Shown here in pieces: positions 1 through 8,599 of a stretch of DNA of 64,000 nucleotides (position 1 is its first letter; the number at the start of each line of letters is the position of its first letter). The position numbers and the translations under genes were made by a program. The notes under the pieces were generated by a model. That model did not search any database, was not told where the DNA came from, and worked only from the letters and a program-made list of their open reading frames with translations. The stretch is from MAG-120802 sp049430265 (GTDB lineage: Bacteria > Actinomycetota > Actinomycetes > Nanopelagicales > Nanopelagicaceae): assembly GCA_049430265.1 (NCBI GenBank), contig JBMTBW010000001.1, positions 62,001 through 126,000 of the forward strand. Direction: 5' to 3'.

Positions 1-813
1 ATGACCAGCCATGATGTAGTGGCAAAGTTAAGAAAAACTCTAGGAACAAAGCAGGTCGGCCATGCCGGGACCTTAGATCCGATGGCAACAGGAGTTCTTG
101 TTCTTGGGGTAAATAAAGCAACAAAGTTTCTGCAATATATAACTCAAGGAAAAAAGGCCTATCACGCTCAGATTCGATTAGGCCAGGCAACTTCTAGCGA
201 TGATGCGCAAGGTGAAATTACTTCAACTTCTGATGTTTCAAAAGTTAGCGATCGAGAAATTAGAGATTTCCTCGCTTCCCAAGTTGGAAGCATCATGCAG
301 GTTCCAACAAAAGTCTCGGCAATAAAAATTAATGGCCAAAGAGCCTACGATTTAGTCAGGGAGGGTAAAGCAGTCGATATTCCTGCTCGCCAGATAGAGA
401 TCTATAAGTTAGATGTAATTGAAATCAAGCGCGGAGATTTTCTAGATATTGAAGTTTATGTTGAATGTTCAGCAGGAACTTATATTCGATCAATTGCAAG
501 AGATTTAGGAAGCTCACTTGGGGTCGGAGGACATCTCATCTCACTTCGAAGGAGCCTAGTTGCTCCATTTTCGCTAAGTGATTGCAGCAGCCTTGAATCA
601 CCAGAGATAAGGCCTCTTGCTAGCGAGATATCTAAAGTTATGAGTGTAAGAAATGTAGATCTGCTTGAGGTTAAAGAGTTGAGTTTTGGTCGTTCGCTGA
701 GCGCATCAATTAGTGATGGCCCAGTTGTGGCCCTTGCTCCTGATGGAAAGGTTGCTGCAATATTGGAAAATCGGGAACATGGCGCACAACCTGTGGCGGT
801 CTTTATTTCATGA
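1..813 (+). CDS. truB: tRNA pseudouridine(55) synthase TruB, 5' end cut by window
   Basis: TruB converts U55 in the T-loop of tRNAs to pseudouridine in the cytoplasm. The first codon in the window (MTSHDVVAKLR) matches the internal segment that in the family follows an N-terminal GxxxxxKPxG stretch, so the true start lies just upstream and the gene is 5' partial. The catalytic motif GHAGTLDPMATG is present with the catalytic aspartate at visible residue 26. YHAQIRLGQATSSDDAQG and the later GTYIRSIARDLG are also typical. The C-terminal part (about residues 210-270) is the usual small RNA-binding region. The stop lies 13 bp before ribF, the common truB-ribF order of actinobacteria, so the two are probably cotranscribed. 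Confidence 0.95.
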   Translation: MTSHDVVAKLRKTLGTKQVGHAGTLDPMATGVLVLGVNKATKFLQYITQGKKAYHAQIRLGQATSSDDAQGEITSTSDVSKVSDREIRDFLASQVGSIMQVPTKVSAIKINGQRAYDLVREGKAVDIPARQIEIYKLDVIEIKRGDFLDIEVYVECSAGTYIRSIARDLGSSLGVGGHLISLRRSLVAPFSLSDCSSLESPEIRPLASEISKVMSVRNVDLLEVKELSFGRSLSASISDGPVVALAPDGKVAAILENREHGAQPVAVFIS

Positions 814-826
814 AAGAATTAAAGCT

Positions 827-1735
827 ATGAGTAGCGCTGAAGTAACTTGGCAAGGTGCCCCGCTTCTAGGCTCTGCCCTTGCTATCGGAATTTTTGACGG
901 CGTACACATTGGCCATCAAGTCATTCTTCAAGAGGGAGTTAGAGAAAATCTGCCAGTTGTTGCACTCACCTTTGATCCTCATCCAACATCAGTATTTGCT
1001 CCAGATCGAGTTCCAACTCGGCTGCTGACTTTAAATAATCGCATTGCTCAGTTATCGATACATGGGGCAAGTAGTGTGGCTGTAATTAAGTTTAGCTCTC
1101 AATTTTCACAATTAACTCCAGATCAATTCATTAACGAAATTTTAAAGCCCATATTTGATCCAGCATTAGTTTTAGTGGGGGAGAACTTCACATTTGGAGC
1201 AAAAGCTGCTGGAAATGTTGAGTATTTAAAAGCTAATTCACCTTTTAAGGTAAAGGCAATTCCACTTTATAGCCATGGAAATATTAAAGTCTCCTCTACA
1301 CGAATTCGAGAAGCAATCAAGGCAGGAAATATTGAGATTGCAAATCAATTGCTTACAAGACCCCATCAATTAGTCGGACCAGTTATTCACGGCGAAAAAC
1401 GTGGCAGAACTATTGGATATCCAACTGCAAATATTGGTCTAGATTCTTATGCCACAATTCCATCTGATGGGGTTTATGCCGGATGGTTGTCAGTTGGTTC
1501 TCATCGCTGGAGCGCAGCAATTTCTATTGGAACTAATCCCACATTTGATGGCGTACGCGGAAGACAAGTAGAAGCCTACGCACTTGATCGTGATGATCTA
1601 GATCTCTATGACCAAGAGGCAAAAGTTGAATTCGGTTGGAGACTTAGAGATACCATCAAATTTGGCTCACTAGATGAGCTCTTGGTTCAGATGAAAATAG
1701 ATTGCGATGAAGCTAGGAAACTGACTTCCCTTTAG
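827..1735 (+). CDS. ribF: Bifunctional riboflavin kinase/FAD synthetase RibF
   Basis: RibF phosphorylates riboflavin to FMN and adenylylates FMN to FAD. The N-terminal nucleotidyltransferase domain shows GIFDGVHIGHQ (the HxGH-type adenylylation motif), LTFDPHPTSVF and VGENFTFGAKAAG. SSTRIREAI closes this domain. The C-terminal flavokinase domain shows GPVIHGEKRGRTIGYPTANI and a DGVYAGW stretch. I start at ATG 827 (MSSAEVTWQG). The open frame runs further upstream to 713, but that part overlaps truB in another frame and looks non-coding. From 827 the protein is 302 aa, close to the usual ~310. The gap to truB is 13 bp. Confidence 0.95.
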   Translation: MSSAEVTWQGAPLLGSALAIGIFDGVHIGHQVILQEGVRENLPVVALTFDPHPTSVFAPDRVPTRLLTLNNRIAQLSIHGASSVAVIKFSSQFSQLTPDQFINEILKPIFDPALVLVGENFTFGAKAAGNVEYLKANSPFKVKAIPLYSHGNIKVSSTRIREAIKAGNIEIANQLLTRPHQLVGPVIHGEKRGRTIGYPTANIGLDSYATIPSDGVYAGWLSVGSHRWSAAISIGTNPTFDGVRGRQVEAYALDRDDLDLYDQEAKVEFGWRLRDTIKFGSLDELLVQMKIDCDEARKLTSL

Positions 1736-1860
1736 GCGTATTTTTGCCTCGATTTTAGATCTTTAAGCAGCGCTGGTAGATTTACGCCCCTCAAGCGAGA
1801 AAGTGTGCGCTCGTGTATTAGACCGAGAGCCCTCGTGAAAGATGTAAAGGAAGAAAAAAA
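1736..1860 (+). other. rpsO leader (125 bp), no clear consensus element
   Basis: The gap between ribF and rpsO holds a short AGGC/GCCT hairpin directly at the ribF stop (about 1734-1749), then an A+T-rich stretch and the rpsO ribosome binding site. Other bacteria use this leader for S15 autoregulation. I see no element here that I can match to a known S15 leader class, and no convincing -35/-10 pair. Confidence 0.3.
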
Positions 1861-2130
1861 ATGGCATTAAAACCTGCCGAGAAGAAAGAAATTATCACCA
1901 AGTATGGCGCCTCTGCATCTGACACAGGAAGTCCTGAATCACAGGTTGCGCTTTTATCACGGAGAATTGAAGAAGTAACTGAGCACCTACAGACAAATCA
2001 GCATGACCACCACAACCGTCGTGGTCTACTGCTTCTAGTAGGTCGCCGTAGAAGAATTTTGCAATACCTTGCAAAGACAGATATTGCGCGATACCGCGCG
2101 ATCATCGACAAACTCGGCATCCGCCGTTAG
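1861..2130 (+). CDS. rpsO: 30S ribosomal protein S15
   Basis: S15 binds 16S rRNA in the platform of the small subunit. The 89 aa protein carries the family core DTGSPESQVALLSRRI, HLQTNQHDHHNRRGLL and the C-terminal GRRRRILQYL segment, at full standard length. A purine-rich ribosome binding site (AAAGGAAG, 1846-1853) lies before the ATG. It is followed by pnp, the rpsO-pnp order conserved in most bacteria. A 125 bp leader separates it from ribF, so it probably has its own promoter. Confidence 0.98.
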   Translation: MALKPAEKKEIITKYGASASDTGSPESQVALLSRRIEEVTEHLQTNQHDHHNRRGLLLLVGRRRRILQYLAKTDIARYRAIIDKLGIRR

Positions 2131-2242
2131 TTTGCTGAACAATTAAATAATCACCCAGCGCATCGCTAGAGGTTTGGTCCTCGGTGGTGGCTTACGGATT
2201 TAAACAAGAATGCCGTTGGCTTCGATCGAAGATCCATTCTCT

Positions 2243-2248
2243 ATAAAT
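2243..2248 (+). promoter_or_regulatory. Candidate -10 of a pnp promoter
   Basis: TATAAA lies 34 bp before the pnp start in the 151 bp rpsO-pnp gap. A TTCGAT hexamer 16 bp upstream could be a weak -35. It sits inside a perfect 12 bp palindrome, CTTCGATCGAAG (2220-2231). A GAGG/CCTC mini-hairpin (2168-2181) lies earlier in the gap. The pnp ribosome binding site is AGGAGAG (2271-2277). Inference from sequence only. Confidence 0.4.
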
Positions 2249-2281
2249 ATGCGTTCGGGTGTTAGAGAATAGGAGAGACCC

Positions 2282-4489
2282 ATGGAGGGTCAAGACGTTA
2301 AGTCTGCCGCTGTCACAATCGACAACGGAAAATTTGGAAAACGAGAAATTCGTTTCGAAACTGGTCGCCTAGCGCGCCAAGCTGCAGGAACTGCAGTTGT
2401 TTATCTAGATGATGAAACAATGTTGCTATCAGCAACTACTGCTTCAAAGTCACCTAAAGATCAATTCGACTTCTTCCCATTAACAGTTGATGTGGAAGAG
2501 CGTATGTATGCAGTTGGAAAGATTCCAGGATCATTTTTCCGCAGAGAGGGCCGTCCTTCCGAGGATGCAATTCTTACCTGCCGCTTAATTGATCGTCCGC
2601 TACGCCCTTCATTTATTAAGGGGCTGCGTAATGAAGTTCAGATCGTAGTGACTGTTATGGCCCTTGATCAGAATCATATGTATGACGTGATTGCTATTAA
2701 TGCGGCATCTATGTCAACGCAATTAGCAGGACTGCCATTCTCAGGTCCAATTGGTGGCGTGCGTATCGCACTTATCGATGGACAATGGGTGGCTTTTCCA
2801 AACCATAGCGATCTAGAAAATGCCGTTTTTGATATGGTCGTTGCCGGAAGAATTGCTGGCGATGATGTTGCCATCATGATGGTTGAAGCAGAAGCAACAG
2901 TTAAGACCATTGATTTGATTGGCTCTGGCGCTAGCGCTCCAACTGAGGAAATCGTTGGTCAGGGTCTTGAGGCTTCAAAGCCATTTATTCGTCAGCTCTG
3001 CCAAGCACAGATCGAACTAGCAAAAGTTGCTGCAAAGCCAACCGCTGAGTTCCCAGTATTTCTTGATTATCAAGATGATGCATTTGCAGCTGTTGAGAAA
3101 GCAGCAAAGAAAGAGCTTGATGCTGCGCTAAAAATTTCAGGCAAGCAAGAGCGTGAAACTGAGATTGAGAGACTATCTACTGAAGTTAAGCAATCACTTG
3201 CTGAGAGCTTTGTTGGTCGGGAGAAAGAAATTCCTGCAGCATTTCGCTCACTAACTAAGAAGTTGGTTCGCCAGCGCGTGCTTCGCGAAAAGATTCGCAT
3301 CGATGGACGAGGACTTCGCGATATCAGACCGCTGATTGCTGAAGTTGAAGTAGTTCCAAGAGTTCATGGCTCTGCAATATTTGAAAGAGGCGAAACCCAG
3401 ATTCTGGGAATCACAACTTTAAATATGCTTAAGATGGAGCAACAGCTAGATACGCTCAATCCTGAAGACCACAAGCGTTATATGCATAACTACAACTTCC
3501 CGCCTTACTCAACTGGTGAGACTGGTCGAGTGGGATCGCCAAAGAGACGAGAAATTGGTCATGGAGCACTTGCTGAGCGAGCCCTGCTTCCAGTTCTTCC
3601 TGGGCGCCAGGAGTTTCCATATGCGATTAGACAAGTATCGGAAGCACTTGGTTCAAATGGATCAACTTCCATGGGTTCAGTATGTGCATCAACTCTCTCG
3701 CTATTAAATGCCGGAGTTCCGCTAAAGGCTCCAGTTGCTGGAATTGCAATGGGCTTAATTTCCGATGATGTTGATGGCAAAGTGGAATATGTTGCCCTGA
3801 CAGATATTTTGGGAGCAGAAGATGCTTTCGGCGATATGGACTTTAAAGTTGCTGGAACCAAAGACTTTGTAACCGCTCTTCAGCTAGATACTAAGTTAGA
3901 TGGAATTCCAGCTAGCGTTTTATCAGCTGCTCTATTGCAAGCAAAAGAAGCTCGTCTTGCAATCTTAAAGGTGATGAATGAAGCTATTGATCGCCCAGAT
4001 GATATGAACCCTCTTGCTCCAAGAATCATTTCAATCAAGATCCCAGTGGATCAGATTGGCGCTGTTATTGGACCTAAGGGCAAAGTAATCAATCAGATTC
4101 AAGAGGAGACCGGAGCTGAAATCTCTATTGAAGATGATGGAACAATCTTTATTGGCGCCACAAATGGCACAGCAGCAGATGCTGCTAAAGCTGCGATTCT
4201 CTCAATTGCTGATCCAAAGCTTCCTGAAATTGGAGAGCGATATAACGGAACAATCGTCAAGCTTGCAACCTTCGGAGCTTTCGTAAATCTCCTTCCAGGA
4301 AAAGATGGCTTGCTACACATCTCTCAGATTCGAAAGATGCATGGCGGAAAGCGCATTGAAAACCTTGAAGATGTTATGAATGTTGGCGATAAGGTGGAAG
4401 TTGAAATTGGTGAGATTGACCCAAAGGGCAAGCTCTCGCTAATTCCAGTTTTAGATGAGAGCCAGAAGTCAGATACTGCTTCAGAGTAA
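2282..4489 (+). CDS. pnp: Polyribonucleotide nucleotidyltransferase (PNPase)
   Basis: PNPase degrades RNA 3' to 5' using phosphate; actinobacterial PNPases also synthesise heteropolymeric tails. The 735 aa protein has two RNase PH-like halves: the first begins with DNGKFGKREIRFETGRLARQ, the second is recognised by RIDGRGLRDIRPL and MHNYNFPPYSTGETGR. They are joined by a helical segment near residues 240-330. A KH domain (VIGPKGKVINQIQEETGAEI, about 580-640) and an S1 domain (YNGTIVKLATFGAFVNLLPG, about 650-720) follow. The start has a strong AGGAGAG site. An M16 peptidase gene follows 10 bp downstream, a common actinobacterial pairing. Confidence 0.98.
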   Translation: MEGQDVKSAAVTIDNGKFGKREIRFETGRLARQAAGTAVVYLDDETMLLSATTASKSPKDQFDFFPLTVDVEERMYAVGKIPGSFFRREGRPSEDAILTCRLIDRPLRPSFIKGLRNEVQIVVTVMALDQNHMYDVIAINAASMSTQLAGLPFSGPIGGVRIALIDGQWVAFPNHSDLENAVFDMVVAGRIAGDDVAIMMVEAEATVKTIDLIGSGASAPTEEIVGQGLEASKPFIRQLCQAQIELAKVAAKPTAEFPVFLDYQDDAFAAVEKAAKKELDAALKISGKQERETEIERLSTEVKQSLAESFVGREKEIPAAFRSLTKKLVRQRVLREKIRIDGRGLRDIRPLIAEVEVVPRVHGSAIFERGETQILGITTLNMLKMEQQLDTLNPEDHKRYMHNYNFPPYSTGETGRVGSPKRREIGHGALAERALLPVLPGRQEFPYAIRQVSEALGSNGSTSMGSVCASTLSLLNAGVPLKAPVAGIAMGLISDDVDGKVEYVALTDILGAEDAFGDMDFKVAGTKDFVTALQLDTKLDGIPASVLSAALLQAKEARLAILKVMNEAIDRPDDMNPLAPRIISIKIPVDQIGAVIGPKGKVINQIQEETGAEISIEDDGTIFIGATNGTAADAAKAAILSIADPKLPEIGERYNGTIVKLATFGAFVNLLPGKDGLLHISQIRKMHGGKRIENLEDVMNVGDKVEVEIGEIDPKGKLSLIPVLDESQKSDTASE

Positions 4490-4499
4490 GTGGAATTAA

Positions 4500-5777
4500 A
4501 TGACTGTGCGTAGGACCGTTCTTGCTAGCGGCCTACGCATCGTCACTGAAGAAATTCCTACAGTCCGCTCAGCCGCCTTTGGAATCTGGGTCAATGTTGG
4601 ATCCCGCGATGAGAGCTTAAAAGTTGCTGGAGCATCACACTTTCTAGAACACCTGTTGTTTAAAGGGACAAAACGTCGTAGCGCGCTTGAAATTTCATCT
4701 TCAATTGAAGCCGTCGGCGGCGAAATGAATGCCTTCACATCAAAGGAATACACCTGCTTTTATGCCAGGGTAATTGATAAAGATCTTCCATTAGCTATTG
4801 ATGTAATTTCAGATCTAATTACCTCATCTCTTGGTAAATCAAGTGATGTGGAGGCAGAGAGAAAAGTCGTACTAGAGGAAATCTCTATGCGCGATGATGA
4901 TCCGGCAGATTTAGTTCATGAGTTATTTGCTGAGACTTTCTATGGCGACACCACACTTGGGCGCTCAATACTTGGCACTACTAAATCAATAAAGTCACTT
5001 TCTAGAACCGCAGTCTTTAACTACTATAAAAAGCGCTATCTACCAGAAGATATCGTGGTTGCAGTTGCTGGAAATATTAGGCATCAGCAGGTCGTAGATC
5101 AGATCATTGCAGCGCTTTCAAGGGATGAGTTTCTCGATCGAACTGAGAAGAAATTTAATCTAAGACCAAGCCAGGAATTTAGTAGAAAGCCAAAGAGAAA
5201 TGTTGGGCTGATAAATAGAAAGACAGAGCAGGCCCACATCGTTCTTGGAATGCCAGGAGTAAATCGGGACGATAAAAGACGCTTTGCCATGGGAGTTTTA
5301 TCTGCCGCACTTGGCGGGGGAATGTCCTCTAGGCTATTTCAAGAAATTAGAGAAAAGCGCGGACTTGCTTACTCCGTCTATTCATATGCTCAACAGTTTG
5401 CCGGAAGTGGCTTTCTTGCCCTCTATGCCGGATCTACTCCATCAAAGGCTGTTGAAGTCATAAAGATTATGCGCGGAGTTTTAGAAGATGTTGCAAGTAA
5501 TGGACTGACAAATGAGGAATTAATTAAGGCTCAAGGAGCAGTTAGTGGCTCACTAGTTTTAGGCCAGGAAGATACGGGTTCTCGAATGAGCCGGATTGGA
5601 AAGAGCGAGCTGATCTATGGACAGGTCTTAAGCTTTGATGAGATCCTTCGAGAGATTTCAGCCGTTGATAGCCCAGCCATTGCAAACCTAGCATCTGAGG
5701 TCTTGGGTTCTGCGCCGAGCCTTGCGATTGTGGGACCATTTGCCAAGCGTTCAATCTTTGAAAAGGCTATGAAGTAG
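4500..5777 (+). CDS. M16 family zinc metalloprotease (PepR-like)
   Basis: This is an insulinase-family peptidase. The inverted zinc motif HFLEH is at residues 47-51 (H47, E50, H51), and the downstream zinc ligand region DVEAERKVVLEEISM is present. The second, catalytically inactive half begins near residue 220 (QAHIVLGMPGVNRDDKRR) and includes REKRGLAYSVYSY, the R/Y pair typical of the family. The length of 425 aa fits one M16B subunit. The substrate is unknown, but the gene almost always follows pnp in actinobacteria. The gap to pnp is only 10 bp and dapB follows after 14 bp, so this is probably one operon. Confidence 0.9.
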   Translation: MTVRRTVLASGLRIVTEEIPTVRSAAFGIWVNVGSRDESLKVAGASHFLEHLLFKGTKRRSALEISSSIEAVGGEMNAFTSKEYTCFYARVIDKDLPLAIDVISDLITSSLGKSSDVEAERKVVLEEISMRDDDPADLVHELFAETFYGDTTLGRSILGTTKSIKSLSRTAVFNYYKKRYLPEDIVVAVAGNIRHQQVVDQIIAALSRDEFLDRTEKKFNLRPSQEFSRKPKRNVGLINRKTEQAHIVLGMPGVNRDDKRRFAMGVLSAALGGGMSSRLFQEIREKRGLAYSVYSYAQQFAGSGFLALYAGSTPSKAVEVIKIMRGVLEDVASNGLTNEELIKAQGAVSGSLVLGQEDTGSRMSRIGKSELIYGQVLSFDEILREISAVDSPAIANLASEVLGSAPSLAIVGPFAKRSIFEKAMK

Positions 5778-5791
5778 AAGGTGGAGAAGCG

Positions 5792-6538
5792 ATGAAAATT
5801 AAAGTCGCCGTTCTTGGCGCCAAGGGCCGTATGGGCACCGAGAGTGTTAAAGCTATCTCTGCTGCAGATGATCTGGAATTAGTCGCATCTCTTGATCTAG
5901 GTGATTCATTAGATTTATTGAAGAGCTCTGGCGCAAAGGTTGTTCTAGATTTTACTCATCCTGATTCTGTGATGAAGAATTTAGATTATGCAATCAATAG
6001 TGGAATTAATGTAGTAGTAGGAACAACTGGTTTTGATAGCAAGAAAATAGAGGAAGTTAAAGCTCTGCTAGCTAAAAATCCTCAAGTTGGGGCAATAATT
6101 GCGCCAAACTTTGGCCTGGGGGCAGTATTAATGATGCAGTTTGCAGCAAAGGCTGCCACCTATTTTGAATCAGTTGAGATTATTGAACTACATCATCCTG
6201 AAAAGGCAGATGCCCCTTCTGGAACTGCAACTAGAACTGCAGAGTTAATCTCTGATGCCAGAGCGAAAGCCAAGAAGAGCGCAATGCCTGATAAGACCAG
6301 TAGCGCACTTGCTGGAGCAAGAGGAGCCAAGGTTGGAGATGTTCCAATTCATTCGGTACGCCTCAGAGGTTTAGTTGCTCATCAAGAGGTCCTACTTGGA
6401 GATCAAGGCGAGACTCTCTCGATTAGACATGACTCAATAGATAGAAGTGGATTTATGCCTGGGGTACTACTTGCTATAAGAAGCGTATCGACAAGACCTG
6501 GTTTAACCTTTGGCCTTGAGAATCTGATGGATATCTAG
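5792..6538 (+). CDS. dapB: 4-hydroxy-tetrahydrodipicolinate reductase
   Basis: DapB reduces 4-hydroxy-tetrahydrodipicolinate with NAD(P)H in the lysine/meso-diaminopimelate pathway. The nucleotide-binding GAKGRMG is at residues 9-15 and the substrate/catalytic motif ELHHPEKADAPSGTA follows (H134, H135, K138). At 248 aa it has the usual family length. A GGTGGAGAAG site precedes the ATG. dapA lies about 2 kb downstream and dapF about 17 kb downstream, so three diaminopimelate genes share the window but not one operon. Confidence 0.97.
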   Translation: MKIKVAVLGAKGRMGTESVKAISAADDLELVASLDLGDSLDLLKSSGAKVVLDFTHPDSVMKNLDYAINSGINVVVGTTGFDSKKIEEVKALLAKNPQVGAIIAPNFGLGAVLMMQFAAKAATYFESVEIIELHHPEKADAPSGTATRTAELISDARAKAKKSAMPDKTSSALAGARGAKVGDVPIHSVRLRGLVAHQEVLLGDQGETLSIRHDSIDRSGFMPGVLLAIRSVSTRPGLTFGLENLMDI

Positions 6539-6547
6539 GAGGAAAAT

Positions 6548-6802
6548 GTGAGTACTTCAATAACAATGTATAGCGCAGATTGGTGTGGAGATTGCGTCAG
6601 ATCTAAGAGATTGCTTGATTCACTTCAAGTTAGTTATGAAATCATTGATGTCGAATCAGTGCCTGGAGCATCAGAGAAAGTTATAGAAATAAACGGCGGA
6701 AAGCGTTCTATCCCAGTAATTCTCTTTCCTGATGGGACCCATCTAACGGAACCCTCCGATATTGATCTAAAAGCAAAGCTCGAAGCTTTAAAGATTATCT
6801 AG
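6548..6802 (+). CDS. Glutaredoxin-like/mycoredoxin family protein
   Basis: This small cytoplasmic thiol-disulfide oxidoreductase has the active site WCGDC with cysteines at residues 13 and 16. A cis-proline region (GGKRSIPVILFPDGT) follows and the total length is 84 aa, a single glutaredoxin fold. In actinobacteria such proteins usually act as mycoredoxins with mycothiol; that role is inferred from family and taxon. The start is GTG, because the only nearby ATG is one base out of frame and hits a stop. AGGAGGAA overlaps the dapB stop codon as a strong ribosome binding site. The stop overlaps the convergent azlD stop in a shared CTAG. Confidence 0.85.
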   Translation: MSTSITMYSADWCGDCVRSKRLLDSLQVSYEIIDVESVPGASEKVIEINGGKRSIPVILFPDGTHLTEPSDIDLKAKLEALKII

Positions 6803-7104
6803 AGGTTATAAACTAGGGCAGAGCTTGCCGCAGCAAGCAACATCATTATTGGAAATTTTGCTTTAAAACTTAATGCAATAGCAGCAACCAGTAGTCCTAC
6901 AAGCCTATGATCAATTACAACCTGCTGCTCAATTGTTAGCGCCTGTACAGCTACTAATGAGCTCAGTAGAGCGATGGGTATAAGTGCATTAATCCTTTGA
7001 ATTACTGGTCTATTAAGAAGAGATTCTGGGATGCGATAGCCAAGATACTTCAACAGAAAGCAGATCAGAGACGAAACTAAGGTTGCAATCCATAATTGAC
7101 TCAT
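6799..7104 (-). CDS. azlD: Branched-chain amino acid exporter small subunit, AzlD family
   Basis: This is a small, very hydrophobic inner-membrane protein of 101 aa with about three or four membrane segments (residues 5-20, 40-58, 68-82, 83-98). CFLLKYLGYRIPESL near the N-terminus is typical of AzlD/YgaH. It acts with the large subunit AzlC in exporting branched-chain or related amino acids, as in the AzlCD/BrnFE/YgaZH families. Its ATG overlaps the azlC stop (ATGA), so it is translationally coupled. The 3' end overlaps the glutaredoxin gene on the other strand. Confidence 0.85.
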   Translation of the reverse strand: MSQLWIATLVSSLICFLLKYLGYRIPESLLNRPVIQRINALIPIALLSSLVAVQALTIEQQVVIDHRLVGLLVAAIALSFKAKFPIMMLLAAASSALVYNL

Positions 7105-7784
7105 CGGGCTGCCCTACTTCCAAAAATTACTGCCAATAGCGCTGTTGCAATTATTGGAACTCCAGCTGGAACAAATGGAACTAATAAAAGCGCCAAAAGC
7201 GCAGCAGATATGGCAAGTACTCGAGTTTTATTATCAGTAAGTCTTGGCCAGAGGAGTCCAAGAAATGCTGCCGGAACTACTGCATCAAGACCCCACGCTG
7301 CAGGATCTCCAATTGCTCCAGCGCCGATGGCTCCAATAAGAGTAAAGAGATTCCAGAAGAAATAAACTCCAATACCAGTTGCCCAGAAGCCATAACGCGC
7401 AGCCTCATCACCTCGCCCCTCTTGGCTAATTGCAACGCCTGTTGATTCATCAATCGTTAACTGCGCCCCAATCAGACGCTTAAAACCTTTTAGCTTTAAT
7501 AGTGGAGCCATCTTTAATCCATAGAGACCATTTCGAAAACCGAGAAGAGATCCAGTAGCAATTGCACTAATTGCAGATCCACCTGAACCCATAACTCCAA
7601 CAACTGCAAATTGAGATGCGCCGGAAAATAAGAGAAGTGAAAAGAGACAGGTTTGAAGAATCGAAAATCCAGCAGCGATTGAGGCTGCTCCAAAGGCTGC
7701 GCCATATGTGCCCACTGGAATTGCCACAGCCAGCGAGTCGGATAGGACGCGGCGCCTATTAAAGCTCGGAGGATTTAATGACAC
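7101..7784 (-). CDS. azlC: Branched-chain amino acid exporter large subunit, AzlC family
   Basis: This is the integral membrane subunit of an AzlCD exporter. Family hallmarks are the early VGTYGAAFGAASIAAGFS, LFSGASQFAVVGV and LGFRNGLYGLKMAP, then several further membrane helices. I start at GTG 7784 (VSLNPPSFNRRR), which gives 227 aa. The open frame continues upstream to 7862, but that part would overlap the divergent thyX start. In addition a CAGAAT hexamer lies 6 nt before GTG 7784, matching the leaderless pattern of the window. azlD overlaps its end by 4 bp. Confidence 0.85.
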   Translation of the reverse strand: MSLNPPSFNRRRVLSDSLAVAIPVGTYGAAFGAASIAAGFSILQTCLFSLLLFSGASQFAVVGVMGSGGSAISAIATGSLLGFRNGLYGLKMAPLLKLKGFKRLIGAQLTIDESTGVAISQEGRGDEAARYGFWATGIGVYFFWNLFTLIGAIGAGAIGDPAAWGLDAVVPAAFLGLLWPRLTDNKTRVLAISAALLALLLVPFVPAGVPIIATALLAVIFGSRAAR

Positions 7785-7790
7785 GCGCTC

Positions 7791-7796
7791 ATTCTG
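7791..7796 (-). promoter_or_regulatory. Candidate leaderless -10 of azlC
   Basis: On the minus strand CAGAAT lies 6 nt before GTG 7784. It deviates from TANNNT at the first base. The same hexamer at the same distance precedes parC. Confidence 0.4.
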
Positions 7797-7831
7797 CCGT
7801 AGAAAATCCCAGCCTTGTGCCAGAGAGTGGA

Positions 7832-7837
7832 TAGGGT
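7832..7837 (+). promoter_or_regulatory. Leaderless -10 of thyX
   Basis: TAGGGT lies 7 nt before GTG 7845. This would place the transcription start at or next to the start codon. It supports GTG 7845 over a further upstream start. Confidence 0.55.
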
Positions 7838-7844
7838 CGCGCAC

Positions 7845-8576
7845 GTGAGCCAGCCAAGCCATCCAGATATTGTCTTTAGAGATGATGTGACAGTAGAGCT
7901 AGTGAAATCTAGCGCTAGTGATGCTGATGTCATTTGGGCGGCGCGAGTTTCAACGGCAGGCGAGAATTCTTTAGAGGAAGTAAACGCAGATCCTGCTCGC
8001 TCAACTGGATTGATTAATTATTTGGCTAGAGAGCGCCATGGCTCTCCTTTTGAACATACCTCAATGACCTTTTTTATTAGCGCTCCGATATTTGTGTTTA
8101 GAGAGTTTATGCGCCATCGCATCGCCTCATACAACGAGGAGAGTGGTCGCTATCGTGAGCTACTTCCAGTTTTTTATGTTCCAAATAAAGCTAGAAAATT
8201 AGTTCAAACTGGAAAGACTGGTCACTATGTATTTGTTGATGGAAGTGATGAGCAGTATGAGATATCAGTTGCTGCCATGAAAGAGAGTTATGAACTTTGT
8301 TATTTGAATTATAAGAAGATGCTAGATGCGGGGGTGGCAAAGGAAGTTGCCAGAGCCGTGCTTCCGGTTGCGCTCTATTCATCTATGTATGTCACGATGA
8401 ATGCTAGAGCTCTTATGAATTTTCTCTCGTTAAGAACAGCCCGAGAAGGATCTCACTTTCCTAGCTATCCGCAGCGGGAAATTGAGATGGTGGCAGAGAA
8501 GATGGAGGAGCACTTTGCCCGCCTGATGCCGATTACCTATGCTGCCTTTGAAAAGTCGGGGCGCGTCGCGCCATAG
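7845..8576 (+). CDS. thyX: Flavin-dependent thymidylate synthase ThyX
   Basis: ThyX makes dTMP from dUMP using methylene-tetrahydrofolate, FAD and NADPH. The ThyX motif RHR-x7-S is intact (RHRIASYNEES, residues 90-100). SRTAREG-like LRTAREGSHFPSYPQREIE near the C-terminus binds substrate and flavin. I chose GTG 7845 because of the TAGGGT hexamer 7 nt upstream; the frame is open a further 30 bp. The protein is 243 aa, a typical length. It is next to dapA, as in mycobacteria (thyX-dapA-rnj). No thyA is seen in this window. Confidence 0.96.
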   Translation: MSQPSHPDIVFRDDVTVELVKSSASDADVIWAARVSTAGENSLEEVNADPARSTGLINYLARERHGSPFEHTSMTFFISAPIFVFREFMRHRIASYNEESGRYRELLPVFYVPNKARKLVQTGKTGHYVFVDGSDEQYEISVAAMKESYELCYLNYKKMLDAGVAKEVARAVLPVALYSSMYVTMNARALMNFLSLRTAREGSHFPSYPQREIEMVAEKMEEHFARLMPITYAAFEKSGRVAP

Positions 8577-8587
8577 CCGGTAAGTAG

Positions 8588-8593
8588 TAGCCT
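8588..8593 (+). promoter_or_regulatory. Leaderless -10 of dapA
   Basis: TAGCCT lies 6 nt before ATG 8600, with no ribosome binding site in between. Confidence 0.55.
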
Positions 8594-8599
8594 TGGCGC

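Noticed and set aside
2220..2231. Palindrome CTTCGATCGAAG before pnp as an operator
   Set aside because: Perfect 12 bp palindrome, but it overlaps only a weak -35 and occurs once among what I read; kept as a note in the promoter entry.
2674..2910. Open frames antisense to pnp and other genes (many, 60-130 codons)
   Set aside because: They are shadows of real genes: low-complexity, without ribosome binding sites or family similarity.
7785..7862. N-terminal extension of azlC up to 7862
   Set aside because: It would overlap the thyX start; the residues do not match AzlC, and GTG 7784 has a promoter-like hexamer at the usual distance.
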